From Musicola paradisiaca NCPPB 2511 (GTDB taxonomy: Bacteria; Pseudomonadota; Gammaproteobacteria; Enterobacterales; Enterobacteriaceae): a DNA stretch of 64,000 nt. A program made the position numbers and the translations under genes. Positions 38,687-48,093 of the stretch are shown here, piece by piece (the first letter of the stretch is position 1; the number at the start of each line of letters is the position of its first letter). A model generated the notes under the pieces. It saw nothing but the letters and a program-made list of their open reading frames with translations, did not search any database and was not told the origin of the DNA. The stretch is from assembly GCF_000400505.1 (NCBI RefSeq), contig NZ_CM001857.1, positions 867,368-931,367 on the forward strand. Direction: 5' to 3'.

Positions 38687-38735
38687 CTATTGCCTTCGCC
38701 ACAAGCCGACAGCGTTGGCGGTCTTGCGGGGAGTG
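38687..38735 (-). promoter_or_regulatory. Structured urtA leader with a possible antiterminator segment
   Basis: The leader RNA holds GCCAC/GTGGC and CAAG/CTTG pairings around 38702-38738. It also holds CCCCGCAA (complement of 38724-38731), which can pair perfectly over 8 bases with TTGCGGGG in the terminator's 3' arm, making a mutually exclusive structure. The typical double hexaloop of ANTAR targets was not clearly found. Confidence 0.6.
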
Positions 38736-38741
38736 GCTATC

Positions 38742-38771
38742 AATATAGAAAGCGGAATAATTGGCTGTCAA
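38742..38771 (-). promoter_or_regulatory. Sigma-70-type promoter for the amide operon
   Basis: On the minus strand a consensus -35 TTGACA (38766-38771) is followed after 18 bases by TATATT (38742-38747). Transcription would begin near 38735, about 120 bases before the urtA start codon. Confidence 0.8.
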
Positions 38772-39521
38772 CGGCTAATTTTTATTATAAGTATTCTCTA
38801 TTTAACTCACTTCCACTGCACATTGACGGGGCATGTCTGCACAAAAGATGAGCACGATGGTGGTGGATTTCCCTGCCTGACATGGGTGTGACGAAAACGA
38901 TCTATAAAGAATACGATAATAGGTTCATTTTTTTCTATTAAATGCCGAATTGAATTAAGTTTGTTTCTTAATATACTGCAGTGATTATATTTTTATATTA
39001 ACTCATGGTCATTATTGATATGCGTAAATGTATTTACTGATTTTTTTGATAATAAAATAAATCACAATGCGCAGTTTTTATTTCTCTGAATGCTAGTTTT
39101 TATAAAGACGCATTGCTAATATTAAATGCAACAGGTTCTATGTAAATAAATATTCTTATTGGTTTTGTGTGGCAATCATTATTCAATAATAGTGGTTGTT
39201 GTTAAATATGCCATCATCTCATTATTATTAGTGAACACATGGTTGCAAAGGTTTTTTATAAAAATAGATCACAAGAAGGTATTCCATGAACCGGATTTTT
39301 TGATTGGTATATTATATCTGTTTGTGATGGGGTATAACTCTGGTTGTGAATGATTTTTATTGAAATATTAACGTTGATTTATCAGTGGGTTGGAGGGTTG
39401 GCGGATCTTGGTATTATTTTTGTTTTTTATATTGAAAAAATGACCACTGTGAATTACACATTATATTGCACTTATTTGTTGGCGACGTATTTCATTTCAT
39501 CCTGAAACAGGAAGGTTAACT
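38772..39521. other. AT-rich intergenic region
   Basis: About 750 bp, much richer in A and T than the core genes, with no frame I can support (one 64-codon frame near 39159 has no good ribosome site). It lies between the amide operon promoter and a gene for a secreted protein. It is probably acquired DNA and could be bound by H-NS. No hairpin or repeat stood out. Confidence 0.5.
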
Positions 39522-40013
39522 ATGGCTAAGTTATATAAAACGTTCTTTTTTACTGCGTTGATAATAGTCAGCGGTACGGCTCTGGCAGGAAAGGGTTGGC
39601 ATTTGACAATTTATAATTCACTGGGTAGCGATGTTACTTTGAAGAGGGCCGGTGAAAGCTGTTGGTATTGGAATGATATTACTGAAGCACCGGTTGTAAT
39701 TAAAAACAACAGTTCTAGGACTCTCTATACTGAGGAAAAAAACAGCGGTTCTTGCAATTCACAGAAATCCATCGCAGGCATAAATTTTTCTGGTACTAAT
39801 CTGGATTCATTACATATGGAGTTAAAGGGAAGTCTGGGCGATTTTGGTCCGACGATAAAAACCAGTTTCAAATGTGATAATCATAGCGATTATGTTGGGT
39901 TGAGTTTAAAAGCCGATAACAAGGGCTCTTATTATGACGCGGGGCAGTATTCAGTATCTTGCGTTAATGCCGCACAGGAAGAGGTTACTATATATATACA
40001 TCCTAAGAACTAA
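39522..40013 (+). CDS. Secreted protein of unknown function with four cysteines
   Basis: 163 residues from an ATG with an aggaag-type site. A signal peptide (KTFFFTALIIVSGTALA, cleavage near residue 22) precedes a mature part rich in Ser, Thr, Asn and aromatic residues, with cysteines at 47, 78, 118 and 147 that could form two disulfides. The start of the mature part, GKGWHLTIYNSLGSDVTLK, suggests a beta-sandwich, but I do not recognise the family. Codons are AT-rich and the flanks lack conserved genes, indicating transfer. It may be a toxin, adhesin or other secreted effector; this is only a guess. Confidence 0.75.
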   Translation: MAKLYKTFFFTALIIVSGTALAGKGWHLTIYNSLGSDVTLKRAGESCWYWNDITEAPVVIKNNSSRTLYTEEKNSGSCNSQKSIAGINFSGTNLDSLHMELKGSLGDFGPTIKTSFKCDNHSDYVGLSLKADNKGSYYDAGQYSVSCVNAAQEEVTIYIHPKN

Positions 40014-40850
40014 TAGCCGATCCCAATAGGCTATTTTACTCATCATTCTGGATCAGGGCAGTGCTCGAAAACCGCATGTACTGCGGGTGTGTTCCGGTTT
40101 ACTCGCTGAACCTGCTCGTTGGGCCGGACGATAAGTTGTCCGTTCAACATGCGTTGCATGTTGTTTGTGTACTGCCCTTGTCCAGATGGGTTGTGTCAAT
40201 GACGTCTATTGGGATAGGCGCTAGGCATGGATATAACCACCGCTGGTTTATTCATCATCATGGCTATTAATGCGTTTACGCAATTTTAATAATTCCAATA
40301 TATTCCAGTGTGAATGACTTCCCCGCTATTTTGAATCGAATTTCTATTGTGACTTAACGCTGTTACTTATAATGACGAGCGAATTCGGTGGGAACAACTG
40401 CATCGCGAGGTAAAACGCATACCGCGCGACAAACGCAAATAAGCAAGGCGCTCAATGTAATTCGATTCTTCGGGCGTATGCTAACCATGTCGCGTTCCCG
40501 TTGTTGGATGCACGCCCACTGTGCGTGCTGTCCTTCGCCTTGGTGAGGCGTTTAGATTTGCACCTGTGGCGGTGAATCATTGTGGCGTGCAGTTCAATTA
40601 ATTCGTCATCGGTTATTTAAAATACAGCATGGATGTGAAGCGGTACGATAGCGCTTAAGACTCTGGCGGCGTAGACGCGGAACATCGCGAAGAGTCTGTG
40701 CATCCCTCTCAATCGCCCCCTGGCGAACCCATATAGCGAACATCCCGAACGTAACACCGGAGAAATTAGCCATTTTCTGATAGCTGCGGGCCGTGACGGG
40801 ACGTATAAAGAAGCCATCCGCCGCATAGCGGTGAAGCTGAGGTTGTTAAC
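40014..40850. other. Intergenic stretch with no supported gene
   Basis: About 840 bp. Short frames on both strands show no ribosome site or family resemblance. Base composition changes along it, from mixed to GC-rich near 40500-40800, so it may be a patchwork of decayed genes. No insertion-sequence end could be recognised. Confidence 0.4.
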
Positions 40851-41201
40851 ATGATGAAGCCACTGTTATTGGGGATTGTGATGGCGGGCGTACTGGGCGC
40901 CGCAGTCGCGGTACCTGCGGCGCAGGCAGACAGCCTGAGCCTGGCGTTGCCCGGTATCTATCTGCATATCGGTGATCGTGACGATCGTGGCTACTACTGG
41001 GACGGTGATCGCTGGTGCGATCCCGACACATGGTATGCCCACCGGCACCACCCGCGTCAGGTTTATTACTATGAACCGCCGCCGCCGCGTGTCGTGGTGG
41101 TTGAGCCGCCTCCGCCGCCGCGTCCGGTTTATATCGTGCCCGGCGGCCCCGGCCCTGGCCCCGGTTGGGGACATCATCACGGCGGCGGCCCGCGCTGGTA
41201 G
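40851..41201 (+). CDS. DUF2502-like secreted protein (YpeC-type)
   Basis: 116 residues with a signal peptide (cleavage near AAQADS). The mature start SLALPGIYLHIGDRDDRGYYWDGDRW follows the DUF2502 pattern (L-P-x-I-x-L-x-I-G-D-R-D...YYWDG), split by a short gap. The C-terminal half is Pro/His/Gly-rich (PPPPRVVVVEPPPPPRP, GWGHHHGGGPRW). It is periplasmic or exported; the family function is not known and metal binding by histidines is speculation. A terminator follows. Confidence 0.75.
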   Translation: MMKPLLLGIVMAGVLGAAVAVPAAQADSLSLALPGIYLHIGDRDDRGYYWDGDRWCDPDTWYAHRHHPRQVYYYEPPPPRVVVVEPPPPPRPVYIVPGGPGPGPGWGHHHGGGPRW

Positions 41202-41212
41202 ACCGGCACAAC

Positions 41213-41244
41213 GGGATAGGGTTCAATTCCCTATCCCTCCGCCA
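41213..41244 (+). other. tRNA 3'-end-like sequence or hairpin
   Basis: A 9-bp stem GGGATAGGG / CCCTATCCC encloses TTCAATT and is followed by TCCGCCA. It reads like the T-arm and CCA end of a serine-type tRNA without the 5' half. It may be an attachment-site remnant of an integrated element, or only a hairpin after the DUF2502 gene. Confidence 0.4.
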
Positions 41245-41256
41245 GATTCAATGACT

Positions 41257-41286
41257 AAACCGCTGATTGTTTTCAGCGGTTTTTCG
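41257..41286 (+). terminator. Rho-independent terminator
   Basis: AAACCGCTG and CAGCGGTTT form a 9-bp stem with an 8-base loop, ending in a T run (TTTTTCG). It terminates the DUF2502-like gene, or formerly the tRNA-like sequence. Confidence 0.85.
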
Positions 41287-41598
41287 TTTCTAGAGCCTCG
41301 AAAATCATTTGGCATAAAAAGGTCGTGTGGATGTACTTATTTCGACTTTCCTGAGTCACCACCGCTTTATCAACAAGTAAGATTTATTGTGCTGAGTCAA
41401 TATATGATTTTGATAGGGAGTTCGTGGAAAATTTGTTGAAACGATGGTTTTCGTCATTTGCATGGCGGTGCTCTCAATGTTATTTTGGCCTGCCATATAG
41501 CAATTAATTGAAAAGCATACGCTCTGTTTATTGGACTTTAACCGCCTTGCGGTCTCATTCCTTTAATTGTCGTGTTGTGTTTCTATGGAGCTATCCTT
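41287..41598. other. AT-rich spacer before the nuclease gene
   Basis: About 310 bp without a gene. It probably holds the promoter of the following two-gene unit, but no convincing -35/-10 pair was assigned. Confidence 0.4.
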
Positions 41599-42486
41599 AT
41601 GTATGTTTTTCGAATTCATATTAGACCCCATGGTGGTTCCGCCACCCTGGAAGATACTTTTAATTACTGTATTAACAATGGTGTTCTTGGTGTTGGGTGG
41701 CAAGTTGAATTAACACCAGCATCTTGGGATGCCTATTTGCAAGAAGCCGAAAAAATTCATGATAATTTACAGATACCTAAATATATTAAGCGGTGGGTGT
41801 CTGAGGGAGATTTAGTCTGGACAAGAAATGCTAAGGGAATGTACTACCTGGCAAAAGTTAAGTCTGGTTGGGAGTATTGGATGGGGGCTGAGGCCATGGA
41901 GAAAGATATCGATATTGCCAATATATTTAGGGTTGATATTGTTCCAGTTAGTTTAGATGCTGTTCCAGGAAAAGTTATCGCATGTTTTCGTCCTGCAAGA
42001 ACGATGCAGGAAATTGCGAGTGGGCCTGCCGTAGAATATTCGAAATATCTATGGAATAAATTAACTGACCGAAATGATTATGACGTTGATCACATGATGG
42101 CGTCAGATATTTTTGAGCTTCTTGATGATGAAGAAACTGAAGATCTTGTATTCCTCTATATGCAGGCAAAAGGTTGGTTTATCGTTCCGAACTCTAGAAA
42201 AAAAGATACAATGAGTTTCGAGTTTTATGCAATAGATCCACAGACAGGTAGCCGGGCGCTAACACAAGTCAAGACAGGTTCAGTTGAATTAAATCAGGAT
42301 GATTATGCTGAGTTTGATGAAACAGTTTTTTTATTTCAGTCAAAAGAGAATTATTCTGGAGCGTCCCATTCTAATGTTTTTTGTATAAAACGTAGAGAAC
42401 TACTGGATTTTATGCATAAATCTTATTCGTGGCTTCCTTCTTTTTTGAAACAAAAAATAGATATGAGCAAAATGTTGTCAGGTTGA
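41599..42486 (+). CDS. Putative PUA/EVE-like plus PD-(D/E)XK nuclease
   Basis: 295 residues from the ATG at 41599 (ggag site). The N-terminal half has features of PUA/EVE-type reader domains: NNGVLGVGWQV (27-37) and GDLVWTRNAKGMYYLAKV (70-87). The C-terminal half looks like an Mrr-type PD-(D/E)XK nuclease: acidic residues near 177-182, E208 (SFEFYAID), and Q223-V-K225 in LTQVKTG. Such fusions are typical of restriction enzymes that cut modified DNA. The gene is AT-rich, 72 bp before a second AT-rich gene and near an IS256 remnant. The function is inferred from motifs, not from a match I can name. Confidence 0.65.
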   Translation: MYVFRIHIRPHGGSATLEDTFNYCINNGVLGVGWQVELTPASWDAYLQEAEKIHDNLQIPKYIKRWVSEGDLVWTRNAKGMYYLAKVKSGWEYWMGAEAMEKDIDIANIFRVDIVPVSLDAVPGKVIACFRPARTMQEIASGPAVEYSKYLWNKLTDRNDYDVDHMMASDIFELLDDEETEDLVFLYMQAKGWFIVPNSRKKDTMSFEFYAIDPQTGSRALTQVKTGSVELNQDDYAEFDETVFLFQSKENYSGASHSNVFCIKRRELLDFMHKSYSWLPSFLKQKIDMSKMLSG

Positions 42487-42558
42487 TTTATGCACAGAGA
42501 TGTGTTTGTGTGTGGTTATATAATTTCACAATTTCAAAATGAGATGCAAGGAGTGAAT

Positions 42559-43107
42559 ATGGATATATCGTTATCTTTAAATGCAATTGTTGATTCATTG
42601 GTTTATCAAAATAAAATCAAAAGGGAAAAGGTGGGTGAATATTTAGAGGCTGTAGCTAGGGATGCACAGTTACTGGCTGAGATTTGGGAAAAGGTATGGT
42701 GGCAGTTGCACGATGTTGAACTGAATTTGAGCGTGGATATTGAAGAAAAATGTATGGAGGACTTAGCGGGGATATTTCCGCAGTTGTCAAAAAAATATAG
42801 CCATTTCAATTCTAGAGTATATGGTAGACTAGAAGAGTTCTATTTAACCTTATCGTCTGCAGTGGGAGGGAAGGTGAATTTAGTATTTCATGATAATTTT
42901 TGTTTTCATCTGGCTTCTTTGATTCATGCAAGAAAAAAATCTCACGATTATATTAAATTTCTAGATTCATCTCGGTTTATTAACATTGAACAATGCAATG
43001 ATGCTATTCATGATGGTAAAATTTTGATAGAGATTTTATATAAAGAGGCCAATAAACTTGATTCTCTTGCTAAATTATATAGAGCCAATGGACAAGGAAC
43101 AGATTAA
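42559..43107 (+). CDS. Helical protein of unknown function, partner of the nuclease gene
   Basis: 182 residues from the ATG at 42559, which has a strong aaggag site; an in-frame start at 42490 has none. The protein is predicted mostly helical (MDISLSLNAIVDSLVY, REKVGEYLEAVARDAQLL) with no membrane segment or motif I recognise. It follows the putative nuclease on the same strand with matching AT-rich composition, so the two are probably one operon. A role as partner or regulator is possible but unproven. Confidence 0.65.
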   Translation: MDISLSLNAIVDSLVYQNKIKREKVGEYLEAVARDAQLLAEIWEKVWWQLHDVELNLSVDIEEKCMEDLAGIFPQLSKKYSHFNSRVYGRLEEFYLTLSSAVGGKVNLVFHDNFCFHLASLIHARKKSHDYIKFLDSSRFINIEQCNDAIHDGKILIEILYKEANKLDSLAKLYRANGQGTD

Positions 43108-43138
43108 TTCACTAAGAAATGAGTCTGTGCTCCCAAAA

Positions 43139-43380
43139 GAGACTGTACATAATTCTGTGTAACTACATATTAAAGGTGAACGCCCAGGCGATCACCGCGC
43201 TCGATAATAAAGCGGCCCATCGTCGCCGCCAATCCTTCAACGGCATCGGCCATTTCTGTGATGCCGCCAGGCGCGCAGCCATACTACCTTTTTCACTGAT
43301 GCGTCCGTCGCGAACACCTTCCATTTTTTGATGGTATGCCGGAACACGCTGTTCAGCGATCAGGTCAGTGCGCTCGGTAG
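43139..43380 (-). mobile_element. IS256-family element remnant (transposase C-terminus and end)
   Basis: On the minus strand, broken frames spell the C-terminus of an IS256-type transposase: LNSVFRHTIKKWKVFATD, then ASVKKVVWL, then PLKDW and finally MGRFIIERGDRLGVHL with a stop at 43170. At least two frameshifts separate these pieces. The end near 43139 (GACTGTACATAATTCTGTGT) looks like the terminal repeat of that family. No full transposase or other end was seen, so it is not active. Confidence 0.75.
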
Positions 43381-43441
43381 CACTGGCTTTTCACGTTCTC
43401 ACTGCTTTCTGTGGGAATATCCTTTCCCCCCATGGCGCTTT

Positions 43442-44110
43442 TCAGGCTTCTCCCCGCAGTGCCCTTGGGAACAGCAGGTTGTTTTCCAGATGGATGTGTT
43501 CCATCAGGTCGGTAATAAATTCACCGATGCCCGCATACAGGGCGCGCCAGGTATTGCAGGCATCGGCAGGCGGCGTCAGGTTATCGGTGAGTGTTTTGAC
43601 GACCTCAAGCTGCTGGCCGGCGTCATCGTGTTCATGCTCCATAACGGATATCGGCCCGGCTGCTTGTCGCCCCATTCCCGCTTGAATCATCGGAAACAGA
43701 ATCCGCTCTTCTTTCATCATATGCTGAGACAAATCATCGAGGATCAGTGTGAGCTGGGCAGCCAGACCATGCGGACAGGCGGATTTGTCCTGATGCACAC
43801 GTTCAACTTTTTCGGCCATGATGATCAGTTCCGGCAGTTGCTCGCGGTGGCGATCGTGGAAACGCTGGACAATGTACGGGATCATGTCGTTCAACGGTGC
43901 CGCCCGCCAGTTTTTTTCCGATGGCGGCTCAGCGTCCAGTTCCGCCAGCCGTGCTTCCAGCATGGCGATATCCAGCTGACGCTTACCGGCGGCGTGTTGC
44001 AGCGTCTGTTTGCCGCCACAGCAGAAATCAAGATTGAACTCGCGGAACAGCGCGGTAGCGCGGGGAATAGCGATGGCCAGTTCGCCTAAGGATTTTTCGC
44101 GGTAGTGCAT
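43442..44110 (-). CDS. ytfE: Iron-sulfur cluster repair protein YtfE (RIC)
   Basis: 222 residues from the ATG at 44110 (aggggt site). The N-terminal ScdA-type domain has the FCCGGKQTL motif (C30, C31), and the hemerythrin-like domain carries [29 protein letters not shown] and [11 protein letters not shown], whose His/Glu residues bind the di-iron centre. It repairs FeS clusters damaged by nitric oxide or peroxide. A perfect NsrR-type palindrome lies just upstream, and nsrR is in this window. Confidence 0.97.
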   Translation of the reverse strand: MHYREKSLGELAIAIPRATALFREFNLDFCCGGKQTLQHAAGKRQLDIAMLEARLAELDAEPPSEKNWRAAPLNDMIPYIVQRFHDRHREQLPELIIMAEKVERVHQDKSACPHGLAAQLTLILDDLSQHMMKEERILFPMIQAGMGRQAAGPISVMEHEHDDAGQQLEVVKTLTDNLTPPADACNTWRALYAGIGEFITDLMEHIHLENNLLFPRALRGEA

Positions 44111-44136
44111 AGTAGTGACCCCTGAATGGTGCAAAT

Positions 44137-44165
44137 AATAAGATGCATTTTAAATGCATCTTATT
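44137..44165 (-). promoter_or_regulatory. NsrR-type operator upstream of ytfE
   Basis: A 29-bp perfect palindrome with 14-bp arms AATAAGATGCATTT and AAATGCATCTTATT around one base. It contains the AAGATGC / GCATCTT half-sites of NsrR operators. It starts 27 bp before the ytfE start codon, where it would block transcription. Confidence 0.88.
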
Positions 44166-44250
44166 GAGGCGGCCATCACCCAAAAGGGGTAGATTTATCC
44201 GTGTGCGAATGAGACGGGTCGTAATAAGGGCGCGTGCCACGCCCTCACTC

Positions 44251-44281
44251 GGTTGAGCCGTCTTCCATGCGCGGCTCAACC
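44251..44281 (-). terminator. Hairpin after cpdB
   Basis: A 9-bp stem GGTTGAGCC / GGCTCAACC with a 13-base loop starts 14 bp past the cpdB stop. No T run follows on the minus strand, so terminator strength is doubtful. Confidence 0.45.
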
Positions 44282-44294
44282 TTGTTTGCGTCGG

Positions 44295-46247
44295 TTACTG
44301 TTGTTGCAGATCGACGCGGTAAACCGCGAAGCCGATATCGTCGGTGCCGACCTGCGTCAGCGGGTACTGGGCCTTCTCCTTGATAAACGCTGCCGCTTTG
44401 GCGGAGGGCGCGGTTTCCAGCCGAATATCCAGCGGCGTATCGCTGACGATGCGCGCCAGGCGCCAGTTGTTGTCCGCCTCCGGTTTCACTTCGCCGGATT
44501 TTTTCGTCTCGGCGCTGATGTAGGCCGCCAGCACCGAGCGATTCTCATCCGGCGACGCGAAGGCGATGTGCTTCTCGCCGGTGCCGGCGAATTTCTCGCC
44601 ATAAGCGCGATAGTTATTGGTGGCGATCAGGAAAGTCGCTTTCGGATCGATGGGTTTGCCGTTGAATGTCAGCGCTTCAATGCGATGAGCATTCGGATTG
44701 ATGAGTTTGCATTCGCCGTCGTAACGGGCGGGCTGGGTGACGTTGATCTGGTACTTCACGCCGTCGATCACGTCGAAATTGTAAGTCCGGAAACCGTCCC
44801 AGTTGATCAGGGATTGCGGCTTGGCGTTGTGGATATCGATCTGGTTGAACTGGCCGGCGGAACATTCCAACCATTCGCGAACCTGCTCGCCGTTGACTTT
44901 CACCACCACTAACGTGTTGGGGTACAGGTACAAATCGGCCGCGTTGCGGAAGGTGAGCTGGCCTTTTTCCACTTCTACGTAACCAGCCGGATCGTTCTTG
45001 CGTCCGCCCGCTTTGAACGGCGCCGCCGCGGAAAGTACCGGCAGTTTCGCCAGATCCGGGTCGCCCTGAATAAAGTGTTCGACATAGGATCGCTGGGCGT
45101 TATTGACGATCTGCACGGTGGGATCGTCCTGAATCAGCGACAGGTAGCTGTACATGTTGTCCGAGGCTTGGCCGATCGGCTTGCTGACAAACTCGCGGGT
45201 TTTTTGATGCGCTTCAGACAGCACTTGCACCAGTTGCGGATCTTCCGCCGCCACCGATGTTTTCTGGGTCTTGTCGTAAATCGGGCGGGCTTGTGCCGTG
45301 CCCTGTGTGACTTTCCAGGCGCCGTGGTCGTTGTTCAGCACCAGATCCACCACGCCCAGATGGTCGCCCCACATGCCCGGCATGACTGCCGGAATACCAT
45401 TGAGCGTCCCGCGCGCGATGTCGGCGCCCTTGATGGCGGCGAAGTCTTTACTGGGGAATACGGCATGGGCATGGCCGAACAAGATGGCGTCAATGCCGGG
45501 GATTTGGCTCAGGTAGTAGACCGAGTTTTCCGCCATGGCGCGGTAAGGCTCGGCGGAGAGGCCGGAGTGCGGGATGGCGATAACGACATCCGCGCCTTTT
45601 TGGCGCATTTCCGGAATCCATTTTTTCGCCGTTGCGGTGATATCCGCCACCGTGACTTTGCCGCTGAGGTTGGCTTTGTCCCACACCATTATCTGCGGCG
45701 GTACGAAGCCGATGTAGCCGATGCGCAGCTTATGCGTCTTTCCGTCGCGATCCCTGACCTCGGTTGGCTTGATCAGATAGGGCATGAACAGCGGTTTTTG
45801 GGTTTTGGCGTTCAGCACGTTGGCGTTGACGTAGGGAAAATGTGCCCCGGCCAGCGCATTTTGCAGGTAGTCCAGACCGTAGTTGAATTCGTGGTTGCCG
45901 AGGTTGCCGACGGTGTAATCGAGGGTGTTCATCGCCAGGTAGACCGGGTGCACTTCGCCTTTTTGTAACCCTTTCGCCGCCATATAATCGCCGAGTGGGC
46001 TACCTTGAATGATATCGCCGTTGTCGACCAATACGCTGTTGACGACCTGCTGTCGGGCGGCATGAATCAGGCTGGCGGTGCGCACCAGGCCGAATTTGTC
46101 CGTCGCGCTGTCTTTGTAATAGTCGAAGTCCATCATGTTGCTGTGCAGGTCGGTCGTTTCCAGCACGCGCAAATCGACGGTGGCCGCCTGGGCGGTGGCG
46201 GAAAGAATGGCGACCGAAAGCAGGCTCAGCGCCAGCGTGTGTTTCAT
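44295..46247 (-). CDS. cpdB: 2',3'-cyclic-nucleotide 2'-phosphodiesterase / 3'-nucleotidase
   Basis: 650 residues with a signal peptide ([16 protein letters not shown]). The metallophosphatase domain has [36 protein letters not shown] and FGHAHAVFP. The C-terminal nucleotide-binding domain has the NNYRAYG pattern. CpdB is a periplasmic enzyme that releases nucleosides from 2',3'-cyclic and 3'-nucleotides and is also used to degrade cyclic dinucleotides. Length is close to E. coli CpdB (647 aa). It is divergent from cysQ. Confidence 0.97.
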   Translation of the reverse strand: MKHTLALSLLSVAILSATAQAATVDLRVLETTDLHSNMMDFDYYKDSATDKFGLVRTASLIHAARQQVVNSVLVDNGDIIQGSPLGDYMAAKGLQKGEVHPVYLAMNTLDYTVGNLGNHEFNYGLDYLQNALAGAHFPYVNANVLNAKTQKPLFMPYLIKPTEVRDRDGKTHKLRIGYIGFVPPQIMVWDKANLSGKVTVADITATAKKWIPEMRQKGADVVIAIPHSGLSAEPYRAMAENSVYYLSQIPGIDAILFGHAHAVFPSKDFAAIKGADIARGTLNGIPAVMPGMWGDHLGVVDLVLNNDHGAWKVTQGTAQARPIYDKTQKTSVAAEDPQLVQVLSEAHQKTREFVSKPIGQASDNMYSYLSLIQDDPTVQIVNNAQRSYVEHFIQGDPDLAKLPVLSAAAPFKAGGRKNDPAGYVEVEKGQLTFRNAADLYLYPNTLVVVKVNGEQVREWLECSAGQFNQIDIHNAKPQSLINWDGFRTYNFDVIDGVKYQINVTQPARYDGECKLINPNAHRIEALTFNGKPIDPKATFLIATNNYRAYGEKFAGTGEKHIAFASPDENRSVLAAYISAETKKSGEVKPEADNNWRLARIVSDTPLDIRLETAPSAKAAAFIKEKAQYPLTQVGTDDIGFAVYRVDLQQQ

Positions 46248-46445
46248 GGTTTTACTCCTGTAGCGGAATTAAGTAGGGTGTATATCTCAGATAATCATGA
46301 ATATTGTGTTACCTGCCATCCCAAAATGTGAGCTGTAATAGAAATCCAGCAATATTGTGCTCAACAGTGTGGACTGTCCTGTCGTCATAACGGGTTATGC
46401 ATGGGGCAACCAGATGATTTGCCAACGGTTAATTAAGGTGAGGTC

Positions 46446-47186
46446 ATGCTAGAACATATCTGCCAACTGGCGCGGGACGCCGGCGAGGCGATCATGCAGG
46501 TTTATAACGGTCATCAGCCTATCGACGTGGCCCGCAAACAAGATGATTCACCGATAACGGCGGCGGATCTGGCGGCGCACCAGGTGATCAAGCGGGGGCT
46601 GGAGAGTCGTTACCCGGATATTCCTCTGCTGTCGGAAGAGGATCCCCCCGCCTGGTCGGTACGCCAGACGTGGCAACGTTATTGGCTGGTCGACCCGCTG
46701 GACGGTACCAAGGAATTCATCAATCGTAACGGCGAGTTTACCGTCAACATTGCGTTGATTGAGGAAGGTAAACCGGTGCTGGGCGTGGTGTATGTGCCGG
46801 TGACTGGCGTGATGTACGCCGCGGCCGGGGGGAAAGCCTGGAAAGAAGAGGGCGGGCAGCGTCATCAGATTCAGGTGTATGACGCTCGGCCGCCGGTGGT
46901 GGTGGTGAGCCGCTCCCATGCGGATGCCGAGCTGGAGGATTACCTGAGCCAGCTCGGTGAACACCGCACGGTGTCGGTCGGCTCATCGCTGAAGTTTTGT
47001 CTGGTGGCGGAAGGCCGCGCTCAGCTTTATCCCCGTTTTGGGCCCACCAGCGTCTGGGATACCGCCGCCGGCCATGCTGTGGCGCTGGCCTCTGGCGCGC
47101 AAGTGACCGACTGGCAGGGTAAACCGCTCTCCTACCGCCCGCGGGAGTCATTTCTCAATCCGGGGTTTCGTGTCTCCCTGTTCTGA
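46446..47186 (+). CDS. cysQ: 3'(2'),5'-bisphosphate nucleotidase CysQ
   Basis: 246 residues of the inositol-monophosphatase-like family. Metal-binding motifs are [27 protein letters not shown] and the C-terminal [15 protein letters not shown]. It removes the 3' phosphate of PAP formed in sulfate assimilation. Its last 39 bp overlap the end of the convergent ytfJ gene. It is divergent from cpdB, as in E. coli. Confidence 0.97.
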   Translation: MLEHICQLARDAGEAIMQVYNGHQPIDVARKQDDSPITAADLAAHQVIKRGLESRYPDIPLLSEEDPPAWSVRQTWQRYWLVDPLDGTKEFINRNGEFTVNIALIEEGKPVLGVVYVPVTGVMYAAAGGKAWKEEGGQRHQIQVYDARPPVVVVSRSHADAELEDYLSQLGEHRTVSVGSSLKFCLVAEGRAQLYPRFGPTSVWDTAAGHAVALASGAQVTDWQGKPLSYRPRESFLNPGFRVSLF

Positions 47187-47753
47187 GCTGGCCTGGCTCA
47201 ATAGCACCTGCAGCAGGTTGACGACCTGCTGTACCTCCTGGCGGTTGAGCGACCCGTCCTTCACGTAGCGTATCCGCCCTTCCTTATCCAGTACGATGAC
47301 GGCCGCGCTTTTCGGCGTCAGCTGCCAGGCTTTGCGTACTTCACCCTGATTATCCAGCACAAATTGCGTCCAGGGGTATTGCGTCTTGCCTGCCTCTATT
47401 CGTTTGCGGACGAAAAAGCCGGTACCGATGACGGCCTCGTCGGCATTGACGATTGTCGTCGTTTGGTAATATTCGCGCGGTAGATTGGCCGCCTTGAGTG
47501 CGGTCATCAACGTTTCATTCATATTGCGGGCGGACATGCGGCCGGCAATGTGTTGAATCAGCCGGACTTTCCCGACAAGTTGTGCGCTGCTCCAGCTCAG
47601 ATAGTGGGGTTTCCCGTCCTGGTATTGCAGTTCGCCGCCGTCGGAGACGACGACATCCGGCAACATGCGATAGAGGGGCAAGATATGAGCGGGCAGCCAG
47701 CGGGGGAATATTAGCAGTACCCATATTGTCAGCAGGCAGGCGCGGCGCGTCAT
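47148..47753 (-). CDS. ytfJ: YtfJ family periplasmic protein
   Basis: 201 residues, with an N-terminal signal peptide-like segment ([20 protein letters not shown]) and a thioredoxin-fold-like body: [68 protein letters not shown]. The family has no catalytic CXXC. It is longer than E. coli YtfJ (184 aa) by a C-terminal tail that overlaps cysQ by 39 bp. Confidence 0.92.
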   Translation of the reverse strand: MTRRACLLTIWVLLIFPRWLPAHILPLYRMLPDVVVSDGGELQYQDGKPHYLSWSSAQLVGKVRLIQHIAGRMSARNMNETLMTALKAANLPREYYQTTTIVNADEAVIGTGFFVRKRIEAGKTQYPWTQFVLDNQGEVRKAWQLTPKSAAVIVLDKEGRIRYVKDGSLNRQEVQQVVNLLQVLLSQASSEQGDTKPRIEK

Positions 47754-48093
47754 GACGTTTTCTCCCTTATACGATCCGAGCGTGAGGCCTTTGCGTCACG
47801 TGATACCTATAAGCGTAGATAGCGAAAAATGGTCTGTCCTGTTTGCCGGGGTGAGTTTGTGGTGTTCCGCACACTCGCTATAAACCTGAATGTTTATACT
47901 GATTTAAAAGGTATGGCATTCATCTGTTCGGTAAAAATATGTAAAATCCGTCAAAAATGCTGTACCGGCGGGAACTCACCGCATTCTAATGGCACTAATA
48001 GAGGTAACTTGAGTGTCATCGGTCATGGTTGTTCTGAGTGTGTTCCCTACGGGGACGGACAGAACGGATGAGCAGGACGGGAGGAGAGTAGCA
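47754..48093. other. Intergenic region upstream of ytfK
   Basis: About 340 bp between the starts of ytfJ (leftward) and ytfK (rightward). It should hold both promoters. In E. coli ytfK is induced by phosphate and oxidative stress, but I could not find a clear Pho box or SoxS site by eye. Small frames here have no good ribosome site. Confidence 0.5.

Noticed and set aside
39159-39353. 64-codon frame in the AT-rich region
   Set aside because: No ribosome site near the start, hydrophobic and repetitive in AT codons, no match I know; likely chance.
40617-40826. Arginine-rich minus-strand frame
   Set aside because: No ribosome site or family resemblance, and composition typical of a chance frame in GC-rich DNA.
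41213-41244. Complete tRNA gene
   Set aside because: No 5' acceptor strand, D-arm or anticodon arm is found upstream; only the last third of the tRNA pattern is present.
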